Shown: positions 1 to 6,540 of the stretch, piece by piece
Layout of the letters: the number at the start of each line of letters is the position of its first letter
How positions within the stretch are numbered: position 1 is the first letter of the stretch
DNA from: Lentisphaerota bacterium
GTDB taxonomy: Bacteria; Verrucomicrobiota; Lentisphaeria; Oligosphaerales; PUNB01
Length of the DNA stretch: 8,152 bases
Direction of reading: 5' to 3'
NCBI GenBank assembly: GCA_003552565.1
Contig: PUNB01000217.1
Coordinates: forward strand, 1-8,152
Made by a program: the position numbers and the translations under genes
The notes under the pieces: generated by a model
Seen by the model: only the letters and a program-made list of their open reading frames with translations
The model's database searches: none
Told to the model about the DNA's origin: nothing

Positions 1-19
1 AAAAGGCAGAAAATAAAAC

Positions 20-49
20 CACGGATGGACACAGATTAACACTGATATA
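20..49 (+). repeat. Degenerate 10-nt-period CAC repeat, three units
   Basis: Three consecutive 10-nt units, CACGGATGGA, CACAGATTAA and CACTGATATA, share the pattern CAC-N-GAT followed by three variable bases. The block is non-coding. A block with the same 10-nt CAC spacing lies on the opposite strand at 319-348, on the other side of the 25-bp inverted repeat. Similar 'ccacggatggacac' strings are, as I recall, common in intergenic DNA of environmental PVC-group genomes, but no search was run. Its function is unknown. Confidence 0.6.
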
Positions 50-92
50 AAATGGTTCGTTTCTAGTGGGAAAAACGGAGAACAAAACGACC

Positions 93-110
93 GTGTTTCA
101 CATAAGCCCG
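93..110 (+). repeat. 18-bp repeat, inverted copy at 8030-8047
   Basis: The string GTGTTTCACATAAGCCCG is matched exactly, on the opposite strand, by positions 8030-8047 near the other end of the window. A chance 18-base match within 8 kb is very unlikely, so this is probably one member of a dispersed family. The internal 9-mer TCACATAAG (98-106) occurs again in direct orientation at 365-373, just beyond the inverted-repeat element. No associated gene is seen. Confidence 0.7.
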
Positions 111-144
111 ACCGCCGGCGCTTTCGCCCCCGGATACCCCGAGG

Positions 145-368
145 GTGAGACTTGGTTACGGTCAACACCCCGGGAGCGGCCGCGTCCTCGCGGCCATTAA
201 GGTGTGCCCGCAAGGGAACGGGCTCTGTTTTGGCTCGCGGGGACCTGACCACTCTTCGTGTGGCTCAGGCAAGCTGCTCGCCCTCCATTATATGGCCGCG
301 AGGACGCGGCCGCTCCATTTTTTGTGACTTTTTGTGTTTTTCGTGGCTATAAAAAGACGAAGTCTCAC
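145..368. repeat. Foldable composite inverted-repeat element with perfect 25-bp arms
   Basis: Bases 173-197 and 292-316 are exact reverse complements over 25 bp, GC-rich and separated by 94 nt. Outside them a 9-bp pair, GTGAGACTT (145-153) and AAGTCTCAC (360-368), is nested concentrically. The spacer holds two further hairpins: GCCCG (206-210) with CGGGC (219-223), and CCTGACCAC (244-252) with GTGG-C-TCAGG (260-269), nine pairs with one bulged C at 264. On paper this gives a long stem opening into a two-hairpin head. It could be a non-autonomous mobile or REP/MITE-like repeat, a structured RNA, or a cruciform. Short open frames across it are made of the repeat and look non-coding. No transposase is nearby. 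Confidence 0.65.
319..348 (-). repeat. Degenerate 10-nt-period CAC repeat, opposite strand
   Basis: On the plus strand three 10-nt units read TTTTTGTGAC, TTTTTGTGTT and TTTCGTGGCT. On the minus strand each carries CAC at the same phase, matching the 10-nt CAC spacing of the block at 20-49. The two blocks therefore face each other across the 25-bp inverted repeat. The T-rich tract runs into TATAAA (348-353), which could act as a -10-like element for the gene at 416, but no convincing -35 at proper spacing was found. Confidence 0.5.
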
Positions 369-378
369 ATAAGTCTCA
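360..378 (+). repeat. 11-nt tandem repeat, two copies of AAGTCTCA
   Basis: AAGTCTCA occurs at 360-367 and again at 371-378, an 11-nt period lying just upstream of the stress-protein gene. The first copy doubles as the outer arm of the inverted-repeat element. Between them they create the TCACATAAG string shared with 98-106. Whether this is a regulator site or repeat debris cannot be told from sequence alone. Confidence 0.45.
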
Positions 379-402
379 GGTTTCAAGTAAATCTGCATAA
401 AC

Positions 403-407
403 AGGAG
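403..407 (+). promoter_or_regulatory. Ribosome binding site for the universal stress protein
   Basis: AGGAG lies 8 nt before the ATG at 416. This near-ideal Shine-Dalgarno sequence and spacing fixes the start of the stress-protein gene. Confidence 0.8.
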
Positions 408-415
408 ATAAAACC

Positions 416-1303
416 ATGTTTAAAAAAGCTTTAGCGGTAACCGATCTATCCGATTCGTCTCATGAAATGATTGAGCGGATGGCTGGCTTGAAGTCCCTGC
501 ATACCGAAGAAATCCTGCTTGTCCGCTGCTTTAATCCGCGCGATGTCGGCGGTCTGGAAGAAAGATTAATGGAACAAGCCGAAGAACCGCTGGCACAACA
601 GAAAAAAGAACTGGAGGCGTATGGTTTCCAAGTCCAAACCCAATTGCTGGCCGGCATCCCTCAACACGAAGTCAACCGTTTAAGCAAAGAAACCGGCTGT
701 TCCCTGATTATCGTCGGAGAACAGCGCCATACCCTGGCGGGCGAGATTCTTTTCGATGAAACGGCCGGAGCGATCTCTCATCATGCCGAAGCGCCGGTGC
801 TGGTGCTGCGGCTGCATGCGGAAATCAGAGCGGCTGAAAAAGAAGAAGGCCGAAAAGAACCCCCGGATTTGCTGGGACATATTCTGGCGCCGACGGATTT
901 TTCCCAAAACGCCGCGCAGGTTATTGATACGCTTAAGCAATACCCTTTTTCAAACGCTCAGAAGATCACCTTGCTGCACGTTCAGAACACCCTCTACCTT
1001 CACGATCTGGAGATAGACCAGAAGACACTGGATGAATTCAGCTCCTGGGATCAACAGCGACTACAGGAACGGTGCAAGGAACTGCGTGACTGCGGAATAC
1101 AGGAAGTGAATTCGGAACTGCTGCATGGTTCTTCGCCAAAACGTGAAATATTGCGTCGCCTGGAAAAGGGAGACATCTCAATGGTTATACTCGGCACCCA
1201 AGGGCACGGCTGGCTCAGTGAACTGCTGCTGGGAAGCGTCAGCCACGCCGTGGCGCGGCATTCGGAAGTGCCGACCTTGCTTATTCCTTCCGCGAAAGAA
1301 TAG
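416..1303 (+). CDS. Universal stress protein, tandem UspA domains
   Basis: A 295-residue cytoplasmic protein with two UspA-type domains, at about residues 1-135 and 150-295. The second opens with the typical 'ILAPTDFS' strand (156-163) and ends with the full ATP-binding signature G-x2-G-x9-G-S (G260, G263, G273, S274), so it should bind ATP. In the first domain the aligned stretch has R104 for the second glycine and D114-E115 for the final G-S, so that half has probably lost nucleotide binding. UspA proteins are induced by starvation, oxidative and other stresses, and many act as small regulatory dimers. A tandem protein can form the dimer-like unit within one chain. The ATG at 416 follows an AGGAG by 8 nt. 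Upstream is repeat-rich DNA. The gene ends 4 nt before the convergent GH20-like gene. The family call is secure, the exact role is not. Confidence 0.94.
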   Translation: MFKKALAVTDLSDSSHEMIERMAGLKSLHTEEILLVRCFNPRDVGGLEERLMEQAEEPLAQQKKELEAYGFQVQTQLLAGIPQHEVNRLSKETGCSLIIVGEQRHTLAGEILFDETAGAISHHAEAPVLVLRLHAEIRAAEKEEGRKEPPDLLGHILAPTDFSQNAAQVIDTLKQYPFSNAQKITLLHVQNTLYLHDLEIDQKTLDEFSSWDQQRLQERCKELRDCGIQEVNSELLHGSSPKREILRRLEKGDISMVILGTQGHGWLSELLLGSVSHAVARHSEVPTLLIPSAKE

Positions 1304-1307
1304 ACGA

Positions 1308-3284
1308 TTATTCGGCCAGAAACTTCAATAACGGAGTGAACCCGGCCAGCATGGAAGGAGCCAAGGGGGACGGTTTGTGGGTTTCTATTGTCTGGATTGC
1401 CGACAATAGCGGTTTTCGGGCCTCCTTCTTAGCCTCATCAGGGACAGATACTTTAGCTTTGATTATCTTGCTTTTCTCCAGAAGAACGGCGAAACATCGG
1501 GCCATTCCCTCCAGCCGCGCCGCCTCGGCCGTCAGACTGCCGGCGGTTTTTATTAAATAATCGTCCAGAATCTCTTTTTCAGTCTCGGCCAAAGGTCGCA
1601 ATAACCCTATTGCCTGAGTCGCCGAATCCGCGCTCTCATTTAATTCCTCGATCGCCTCTTTCGTGTTTCCGTCAGCAAGTCTGCGCAATGCCGCCTCCGG
1701 ATATTCTTCCAAAGCGCCTTCCAAAGACATCCCGAAGCCATAAAAGCACAATTCTAACGTTTTCGAGGAAGCGGCCTTTTGCAATTGTTCCATGCCTTGA
1801 AGATAATTATCGGCCGCGTCGCCATAAAGGCGCGAAACGCTTGCCAGAACCTCCTGACGGAGATTTTCCCGCATGTCGGGATTCCAGGACAACTGGGCCA
1901 GATAATGTATGTGATCCAGATAGGCGCTGTCAATTACGCCCCTGAGCAGGATTCCTTCAAACAAAGACTCCCCGTCGTTTCGGCATGCTTCATCAATAAG
2001 CTCCAATCGTGAATCGTAACCGCTCCGACTTTGAACAGTAATATCCGGAGCCAGCCATTGTCCTTTCACCGATAGAGAGTTTTGATTCCCATCGACGTTC
2101 TTCAATACCGACTGCCCCTCCTCGGCCCGGCGCCACTCTATCCTTAAATGATCATCCAATTGCAATTCTTTCAGCCTGTTCAGAAACTCTACTGCGCCTT
2201 CTCCGTCGGTTCCAAAGACGCTTTCCCCTTCGATCACAACTTCCTCGAAACGGTCAGCCGCCACTGTCTGTAAGAACCACACAAGAAATTCACTTCGGCT
2301 TCCCTCGATTCCCCTCTGCAAAGCTCCCATCTCGTTCTTCATCTCTCCCGCACTGAAGTCCAGAGTCATGGGAACCTTATTTCCCTGCAGACAATCATCG
2401 CTTAAACGCTCGCAATAAGCCCGAATCACATCTCTAAAGGACGTGTCATCCAGGGAATAAGACTTGACATCTTCCGCTTTGCCTGCCGCGATTCGACTGA
2501 AAGCGCTCAGATTCAGCCCCGGGACAAAGCACAGTCCCTTCTCCCTCGCTCCCGCGGCGATATAGCGGAACAAATCTTCAGCAAAAATACGCGGCAGACC
2601 TTTTTCCTGATGCCACTTATCATTTTCAGCACTGTACCACTGCAGTTCAATCTCAGTGGCCAGAGTCTGGTCCTCGGAAGCGGGAACCAGCAGAATGTCT
2701 ATGGGTTTTCCATTCACGGGGTCGAACACCGTTCCGCAAAGCTCAAACCCAAATATATTCAGTTTGTTTCGCAGCATTCGATCCATCAACCCGCCCCATA
2801 GATCCGGAGTCATCAAATCCATGCCCCAGCTCATCTTAAAGAACAAACCTCGCCAATTCATTTCACTCCAGTCTCTGATTCGCAGATTGGGAATGGTCCG
2901 GCCGTGTCCAAAAGTCCGGAAAATCTGAGCGAAAGTCTGAGCCCCCCACAGCGCCCCGAACTGTGAATGAGCTTTGATTTCAATCATGTTATTGATCAGA
3001 TTCAGTTCATAGTAGTTATCGCGGCCAGAAGCGGGAACATCATCAAGCTTGAGATCGTCAACACTGGTAATATTGATACTGACAACAAACTGTTTCTTGT
3101 TGGCCACCACCCGCACCCCTACACTGGAAAGTGTGCTGCGGATAGTTTTGCGAATAAAGGGAAGCACATCGGAAGTGGCCAGTCTGACATCAGCGGACAG
3201 TTCATTCAAACCTTCCACCTGACTGATCACTCGGGGTGTCGGAAATATTCCGAATTCTGATCCTGGCCTCAAAGAGCTTGTCAT
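1308..3284 (-). CDS. GH20-like (beta-N-acetylhexosaminidase-related) protein with altered active site
   Basis: A 658-residue protein without a signal peptide, so probably cytoplasmic. Residues about 5-130 resemble the alpha/beta domain that precedes the barrel in family 20 hexosaminidases, ending in 'GALWGAQTFAQIF'. A barrel begins at 'MNWRGLFF' (about 142-149) and continues through 'RNKLNIFGFEL'. After about 455 comes a mainly helical region, starting 'HYLAQLSWNPD', as seen behind barrels in related carbohydrate enzymes. Family 20 enzymes use an adjacent Asp-Glu in a motif like HxGGDE. The best candidate here, 'LDFSAGEM' (about 308-315), keeps the glutamate (E314) but has glycine where the aspartate belongs. 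It may therefore act on a substrate lacking the N-acetyl group, work differently, or be inactive. I chose the ATG at 3284 because AGGAG (3300-3296) precedes it. A GTG at 3296 would overlap that site. The substrate is unknown. Confidence 0.75.
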   Translation of the reverse strand: MTSSLRPGSEFGIFPTPRVISQVEGLNELSADVRLATSDVLPFIRKTIRSTLSSVGVRVVANKKQFVVSINITSVDDLKLDDVPASGRDNYYELNLINNMIEIKAHSQFGALWGAQTFAQIFRTFGHGRTIPNLRIRDWSEMNWRGLFFKMSWGMDLMTPDLWGGLMDRMLRNKLNIFGFELCGTVFDPVNGKPIDILLVPASEDQTLATEIELQWYSAENDKWHQEKGLPRIFAEDLFRYIAAGAREKGLCFVPGLNLSAFSRIAAGKAEDVKSYSLDDTSFRDVIRAYCERLSDDCLQGNKVPMTLDFSAGEMKNEMGALQRGIEGSRSEFLVWFLQTVAADRFEEVVIEGESVFGTDGEGAVEFLNRLKELQLDDHLRIEWRRAEEGQSVLKNVDGNQNSLSVKGQWLAPDITVQSRSGYDSRLELIDEACRNDGESLFEGILLRGVIDSAYLDHIHYLAQLSWNPDMRENLRQEVLASVSRLYGDAADNYLQGMEQLQKAASSKTLELCFYGFGMSLEGALEEYPEAALRRLADGNTKEAIEELNESADSATQAIGLLRPLAETEKEILDDYLIKTAGSLTAEAARLEGMARCFAVLLEKSKIIKAKVSVPDEAKKEARKPLLSAIQTIETHKPSPLAPSMLAGFTPLLKFLAE

Positions 3285-3295
3285 AAGAACGATCA

Positions 3296-3300
3296 CTCCT
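3296..3300 (-). promoter_or_regulatory. Ribosome binding site for the GH20-like gene
   Basis: Read on the minus strand, AGGAG lies 11 nt before the ATG at 3284. The in-frame GTG at 3296-3294 shares the last G of this motif and has no site of its own, so the ATG is the likelier start. The spacing is somewhat long. Confidence 0.6.
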
Positions 3301-3391
3301 AAACAATTCTCAGGTCCGACCTGGAGAAGTTAATGGCAAACAAGAATTTGGCCCGAGAAGACGAGTTGCGGGCATGAGCGCCAAGATTTAT

Positions 3392-3415
3392 GACTCGCCA
3401 CAAAACGGGTAAGTC
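3392..3415 (-). promoter_or_regulatory. Candidate operator: imperfect dyad at the predicted transcription start
   Basis: The 24-bp stretch has the symmetric form GACT-N2-CC-N8-GG-N2-AGTC. It begins 2 bp past the candidate -10 of the GH20-like gene, so it would cover the transcription start. Repressors of sugar-utilisation genes often bind such sites. No regulator gene is in the window, and a chance dyad of this quality is possible. Confidence 0.3.
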
Positions 3416-3417
3416 GT

Positions 3418-3445
3418 AATTTAACCCTGGCGCCTGATTTGTCAA
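3418..3445 (-). promoter_or_regulatory. Sigma70-type promoter for the GH20-like gene
   Basis: On the minus strand a consensus -35, TTGACA (3445-3440), is followed after 16 bp by TAAATT (3423-3418), which matches four of six -10 positions. Transcription would start near 3411 and give a leader of about 125 nt before the ATG at 3284. It is the best promoter match seen in the window. Confidence 0.5.
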
Positions 3446-3780
3446 GTTTTCAGCCTCCTGAATCGTAATCCGTCAGTCATAGGTGCAACGTTTAAAAACA
3501 ACCACCCGGAAAACGAGAACGGCGGACGATTCGAGCCAATCGTTGCCTGTTATCGCTCCGCCTGAGGCGGATTATCGTCAACCGACACGAATTTCCCACC
3601 TTTCACTGACGCATTACCCTGAATCAGCGAATATACTAAAAGCCAAATTGAAATATATCTCCTTGCAATTCTTAATTCACCTATCATGGTTACTTTTTGT
3701 GTGCTTTCAACTGAATTACAACCGCCGTCATAATAGTCTATTGCATTCTCCCAATTGATACGTTTTATAAAGATCCATTC
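3446..3780. other. Intergenic region, no credible gene
   Basis: This stretch lies between the GH20-like promoter and the plus-strand unit starting at 3781. It holds a short hairpin, ACGATT (3526-3531) with AATCGT (3538-3543), and the 15-bp palindrome at 3557-3571. A GTG-started 91-codon frame (3483-3758) has no ribosome binding site, runs through the palindrome and resembles no protein I know, so I do not call it. The stretch must contain the promoter of the downstream unit, but I could not place it. The best TTGA-type boxes lack a matching -10. Confidence 0.55.
3557..3571. repeat. 15-bp palindrome, copy 1, flanked by TTATCG direct repeats
   Basis: TCCGCCTGAGGCGGA is a near-perfect palindrome with 7-bp arms around a single base. 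The same palindrome, with the other central base, is at 6685-6699. This copy sits between direct repeats TTATCG at 3550-3555 and 3572-3577, as a small insertion with target duplication might. Short GC palindromes of this kind are often genome-wide repeats. Confidence 0.6.
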
Positions 3781-4590
3781 ATGAACTCCAGGCAGTCAGC
3801 AAAAATTGAAAAAGATGAACTCCGGCTGGAATCCAGGATAGGAGAAATCGCCAGCTCTGAAAACCTCACGCTGGCCTATGTCGGAGCCAAAGAACGCCCC
3901 CTGGAGCTGCTGCAGCTGATCGAGGAAGAGGCGAATTTCTTCTCTCATTACAACGGCCAGGTCATCGATCAGGATATCGGCAACACCATGAGCTTCGATT
4001 ATCCAGGCGATATCAATGTCAGTATTCGACATTATTACCCTTCGGCACCCGAAAAACAGGTCTCCTTGAATGAACTCGGCGACGACTCACCGGAAAAACG
4101 TTTGGTGCCGGTTTCTCTGATGTCCAAGGATCTGAACATTAATTCCGTTATCATCGGCAGGTTCGTCGCCGGAGTGACCAAGCACTCGGCTCGCCGCGAT
4201 GACTTTAATGATTTTTACTTACAGATTATCGTGATGAGTGTCTGCGGCAACGGCACGTTCCGAGAAAATATGACCTTCAGCGGCAGAGCGTTAAACCCCA
4301 CCCCGGTGGAAAGCAGTATCAGCAGCCAGGACTTTAAACTGGTTGAAGCCATTTTTAAAGTACTGGAAAAAAGCTACGGCACCAACGGCTTGGAATTCCT
4401 GACGCTGGAGGTAATGAGAAATCGTCGAAATCTCTCCGAAATGGCGGGTTACGATGTTGGATTAAGCTTGGCCTTTGAGGCCTATGTAAAAGTGTTCGGC
4501 AGTTATATGGGAGAATTTTTAAAGGAGCAGAAGAAAGAGGTTCTGCAAACCGCCGAACGCTTGGCGACCGAAGGAGACGATGAGATCTAA
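3781..4590 (+). CDS. Unrecognised 269-residue protein
   Basis: I do not recognise this family. The protein has no signal peptide and no membrane segment, and is probably cytoplasmic. The first 30 residues are highly charged and likely helical ('KIEKDELRLESRIGE'). The middle (about 55-185) alternates strand-like and loop stretches, including 'IGRFVAGVTKHSARRDDFNDFYLQIIVM'-type text around residues 120-155. The last 40 residues are helical and charged ('GEFLKEQKKEVLQTAERLA'), ending acidic. Codon use and composition match its neighbours, and the stop overlaps the next gene's start, both of which support a real gene. No clear Shine-Dalgarno precedes the ATG at 3781. It is first in an apparent unit with a HAD phosphatase and miaB, so it is likely co-expressed with them. 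This does not reveal its function. Confidence 0.82.
   Translation: MNSRQSAKIEKDELRLESRIGEIASSENLTLAYVGAKERPLELLQLIEEEANFFSHYNGQVIDQDIGNTMSFDYPGDINVSIRHYYPSAPEKQVSLNELGDDSPEKRLVPVSLMSKDLNINSVIIGRFVAGVTKHSARRDDFNDFYLQIIVMSVCGNGTFRENMTFSGRALNPTPVESSISSQDFKLVEAIFKVLEKSYGTNGLEFLTLEVMRNRRNLSEMAGYDVGLSLAFEAYVKVFGSYMGEFLKEQKKEVLQTAERLATEGDDEI
4571..4576 (+). promoter_or_regulatory. Ribosome binding site inside the upstream gene
   Basis: AAGGAG lies within the last codons of the 269-residue gene, 3 nt before the ATG at 4580. The spacing is short. Together with the 11-nt overlap it suggests that translation of the phosphatase is coupled to the gene before it. Confidence 0.5.
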
Positions 4591-5185
4591 AAAGAAAACT
4601 GACTGGTTCATCCTTGATCTGGGAGGTGTATTGGTGCGGCTGCGCCAAACCGAGACGCCTCCAGCGCTTAAAAACAGCGGTGTGAACAACGAAGATCTGG
4701 CCGACTGGTGGAAACATTCTTCGCTGGCCGAAAAGTTCGAGTGCGGACTCTGTTCTCCAGAAAAATTCGCCGAAGGCGTAATTGATCATTTTCGCCTGGA
4801 CTCCGGCCCGGAAGAGCTGCTGGCGGCGTTCCAGAATTACGTGGCGGCTCCTTACCCAGGCGCTCGGCGGCTGCTGACCATGATGCGGCGGCACGGCCGA
4901 ACAGCCTGCCTCTCCAACACCAATCAAAGCCATTGGCAGGTCATTGAAGAACAAATGGAAATTCTGGATTGCTTTGACCGGCTTTTCCCTTCACACTGGA
5001 TTCACTGCAGAAAACCCTCAACCCGGGCTTTTCAGACAGTCCTGGAAGAACTGCCCGCCGAACCGGAGAACGTCATCTTCTTCGACGACCTCCAGGAGAA
5101 TATTGACGCTGCCCGCGGGCTCGGCATTAGAAGTGCGCGAGTGCAGGGAATTGATGAACTGAAAGCGGCGTTTGAAAGCCTGTAA
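4580..5185 (+). CDS. HAD-superfamily hydrolase, subfamily IA (YihX-like phosphatase)
   Basis: A 201-residue soluble phosphatase-type enzyme with all four HAD motifs. Motif I is 'FILDLGGVL' with nucleophile D13. Motif II is 'LSNTN' (S112). Motif III is K145 in 'CRKPS'. Motif IV is 'IFFDDLQENIDAA' with D169-D170, which bind magnesium. The residue two after the nucleophile is G15 rather than the usual aspartate. That 'DLGGVL/DLGNVL' form is common in subfamily IA variant 3, which includes the sugar-phosphate phosphatase YihX, so it need not mean loss of activity. A helical cap (about 25-90) sits between motifs I and II. Length is typical. It overlaps the preceding gene by 11 nt and ends 5 nt before miaB. 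The substrate is probably a small phosphorylated metabolite but cannot be read from sequence. Confidence 0.9.
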   Translation: MRSKKKTDWFILDLGGVLVRLRQTETPPALKNSGVNNEDLADWWKHSSLAEKFECGLCSPEKFAEGVIDHFRLDSGPEELLAAFQNYVAAPYPGARRLLTMMRRHGRTACLSNTNQSHWQVIEEQMEILDCFDRLFPSHWIHCRKPSTRAFQTVLEELPAEPENVIFFDDLQENIDAARGLGIRSARVQGIDELKAAFESL

Positions 5186-5190
5186 GAAAT

Positions 5191-6540
5191 ATGTCCACTC
5201 GGAATTTTTACATAAAAACCTACGGCTGCCAGATGAATGAACGAGACTCTGAAGCTGTCAGCTGTCTGCTCGCCGAGCATGGATACAACAGTGTCGACCG
5301 GGAAGAAAACGCGGACATTATCATCCTCAACACCTGCAGTGTCAGAGAAACCGCCGAAAACAAAGCGCGGGGCAAAGCCGGCATCCTGTCGCGCTTGAAA
5401 AAGCAACGCCCGGAACTGATTTTAATTATTATCGGCTGCATGGCTCAGAACTTGGGAGAACGACTATTTAAGGAGATTCCACACCTTGATGGAGTTGTCG
5501 GCACCGACAGACTGGAGCAGCTGCCGAAAATGATTGCCGAAGCAGCCGGCGGCCGGCGGCGACAAACGGAATTGGAAACCGCCGGTGAAATCAACACCGC
5601 TTTATCCGGTCACCAGTCCGACATCTCATCTCCAACCGCCTTCGTGTCGGTGATGCGGGGGTGCAACCAGCATTGTTCATATTGCATTGTGCCGCGTGTG
5701 CGCGGCCCCGAAAAAAGCCGCTCTCCGGAAGATGTGATTAACGAAGTAAGAGCGGTGGCCCGCCTTGACAGCTGTCGGGAAGTTTTCCTGCTGGGCCAGA
5801 ATATTACCGCGTACGGACTCGCGGAAGCCCGTCGTCGGGGTGAAAACACCATCGAGATCTCGCCCATTGCCGAGCTGCTGGAAGCAATCGCCGAAATTCC
5901 CGGCATTGATCGTATACGCTTCACCTCCCCGCATCCCCGGCATATGAATGACAGATTCATTGATACGGTCACCCGTCTGGACAAGGTCTGTGAGTCTTTT
6001 CACATTCCCCTGCAGTCTGGCTCAGACCGAATATTAAAAGCCATGAAACGCGGCTACAGTGTCGAGGATTATCGGCGAGTAATAAAACAATTGAAATCCG
6101 GAATGCCCAACGCCACTTTCTCCACCGATGTCATTGTCGGCTTCCCAGGAGAAACCGAAGATGACTTTAAGGCGACCCGGGAATTAATGGAGGAAACCGG
6201 CTTCGACATGGCGTATATTTTCAAATATTCCCCGCGCGCTCATACCCGCGCTGCCGAAATGAAGGATGACGTGCCGCGGGAGGTCAAGGAGGAGCGCAAC
6301 CAAATCCTTCTGAAGGATCTACAAAGTCGAGCGGGCGAACGCAATCAGCTTTATCTTGGCGCCGAATTGGAAGTGCTCCTGGAAGGCCCCAGCAAACGCA
6401 ACCCCAGGCGCTGGAGCGGCCGGTCGCGGGAAAACAAAGTCTGCCTGGTGGAAGCCTCCGACAATCCGCGGACAGGACAAATTGTTCAAGTGCTGATCGA
6501 AAATGTCACCGAAAGTTCACTCTTTGGACGAATTGTGTAA
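5191..6540 (+). CDS. miaB: tRNA-2-methylthio-N6-dimethylallyladenosine synthase MiaB
   Basis: A 449-residue radical-SAM methylthiotransferase that converts i6A37 to ms2i6A37 in tRNAs reading codons beginning with U, stabilising codon pairing. It acts after MiaA, which is not in this window. The N-terminal UPF0004 domain carries the three cysteines of the auxiliary iron-sulfur cluster (C13 in 'KTYGCQMN', C49 in 'LNTCSVRETA', C83 in 'IIGCMAQ'). The radical-SAM cluster is C158-x3-C162-x2-C165 ('MRGCNQHCSYCIVPRVRG'). A TRAM RNA-binding domain occupies about 385-449. The 'YGCQMN' and 'VPRVRG' signatures and the cysteine spacing point to MiaB rather than MtaB or RimO. Length is normal and all key residues are present. 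The ATG at 5191 puts C13 at the expected distance. The Shine-Dalgarno is weak, so coupling to the phosphatase gene 5 nt upstream is likely. Confidence 0.97.
   Translation: MSTRNFYIKTYGCQMNERDSEAVSCLLAEHGYNSVDREENADIIILNTCSVRETAENKARGKAGILSRLKKQRPELILIIIGCMAQNLGERLFKEIPHLDGVVGTDRLEQLPKMIAEAAGGRRRQTELETAGEINTALSGHQSDISSPTAFVSVMRGCNQHCSYCIVPRVRGPEKSRSPEDVINEVRAVARLDSCREVFLLGQNITAYGLAEARRRGENTIEISPIAELLEAIAEIPGIDRIRFTSPHPRHMNDRFIDTVTRLDKVCESFHIPLQSGSDRILKAMKRGYSVEDYRRVIKQLKSGMPNATFSTDVIVGFPGETEDDFKATRELMEETGFDMAYIFKYSPRAHTRAAEMKDDVPREVKEERNQILLKDLQSRAGERNQLYLGAELEVLLEGPSKRNPRRWSGRSRENKVCLVEASDNPRTGQIVQVLIENVTESSLFGRIV

Noticed and set aside
145..352. Two overlapping 60-66 codon open frames on the plus strand
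   Set aside because: They run through the 25-bp inverted repeat, lack a ribosome binding site and have arginine- and glycine-rich text expected from translating the GC-rich arms.
1..415. CRISPR array or insertion sequence at the left end
   Set aside because: The repeat units are short, degenerate and without regular spacers, and there is no transposase or cas gene in the window.
1304..1307. Bidirectional terminator between the convergent stress-protein and GH20-like genes
   Set aside because: The gap is only 4 bp, and I saw no stem with flanking A- and T-runs across the two gene ends.
3483..3758. 91-codon GTG-started open frame upstream of the 269-residue gene
   Set aside because: No Shine-Dalgarno, codon use unlike the neighbours, passes through the intergenic palindrome, and the protein is unlike anything recognised.
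4355..4954. 199-codon minus-strand open frame
   Set aside because: It lies antisense across two well-supported overlapping genes, and its protein has no recognisable motif. It is a shadow of their codon pattern.
5610..6003. Minus-strand open frames of 108-124 codons inside miaB
   Set aside because: They are antisense to the radical-SAM core of miaB, whose conservation explains the open frames.
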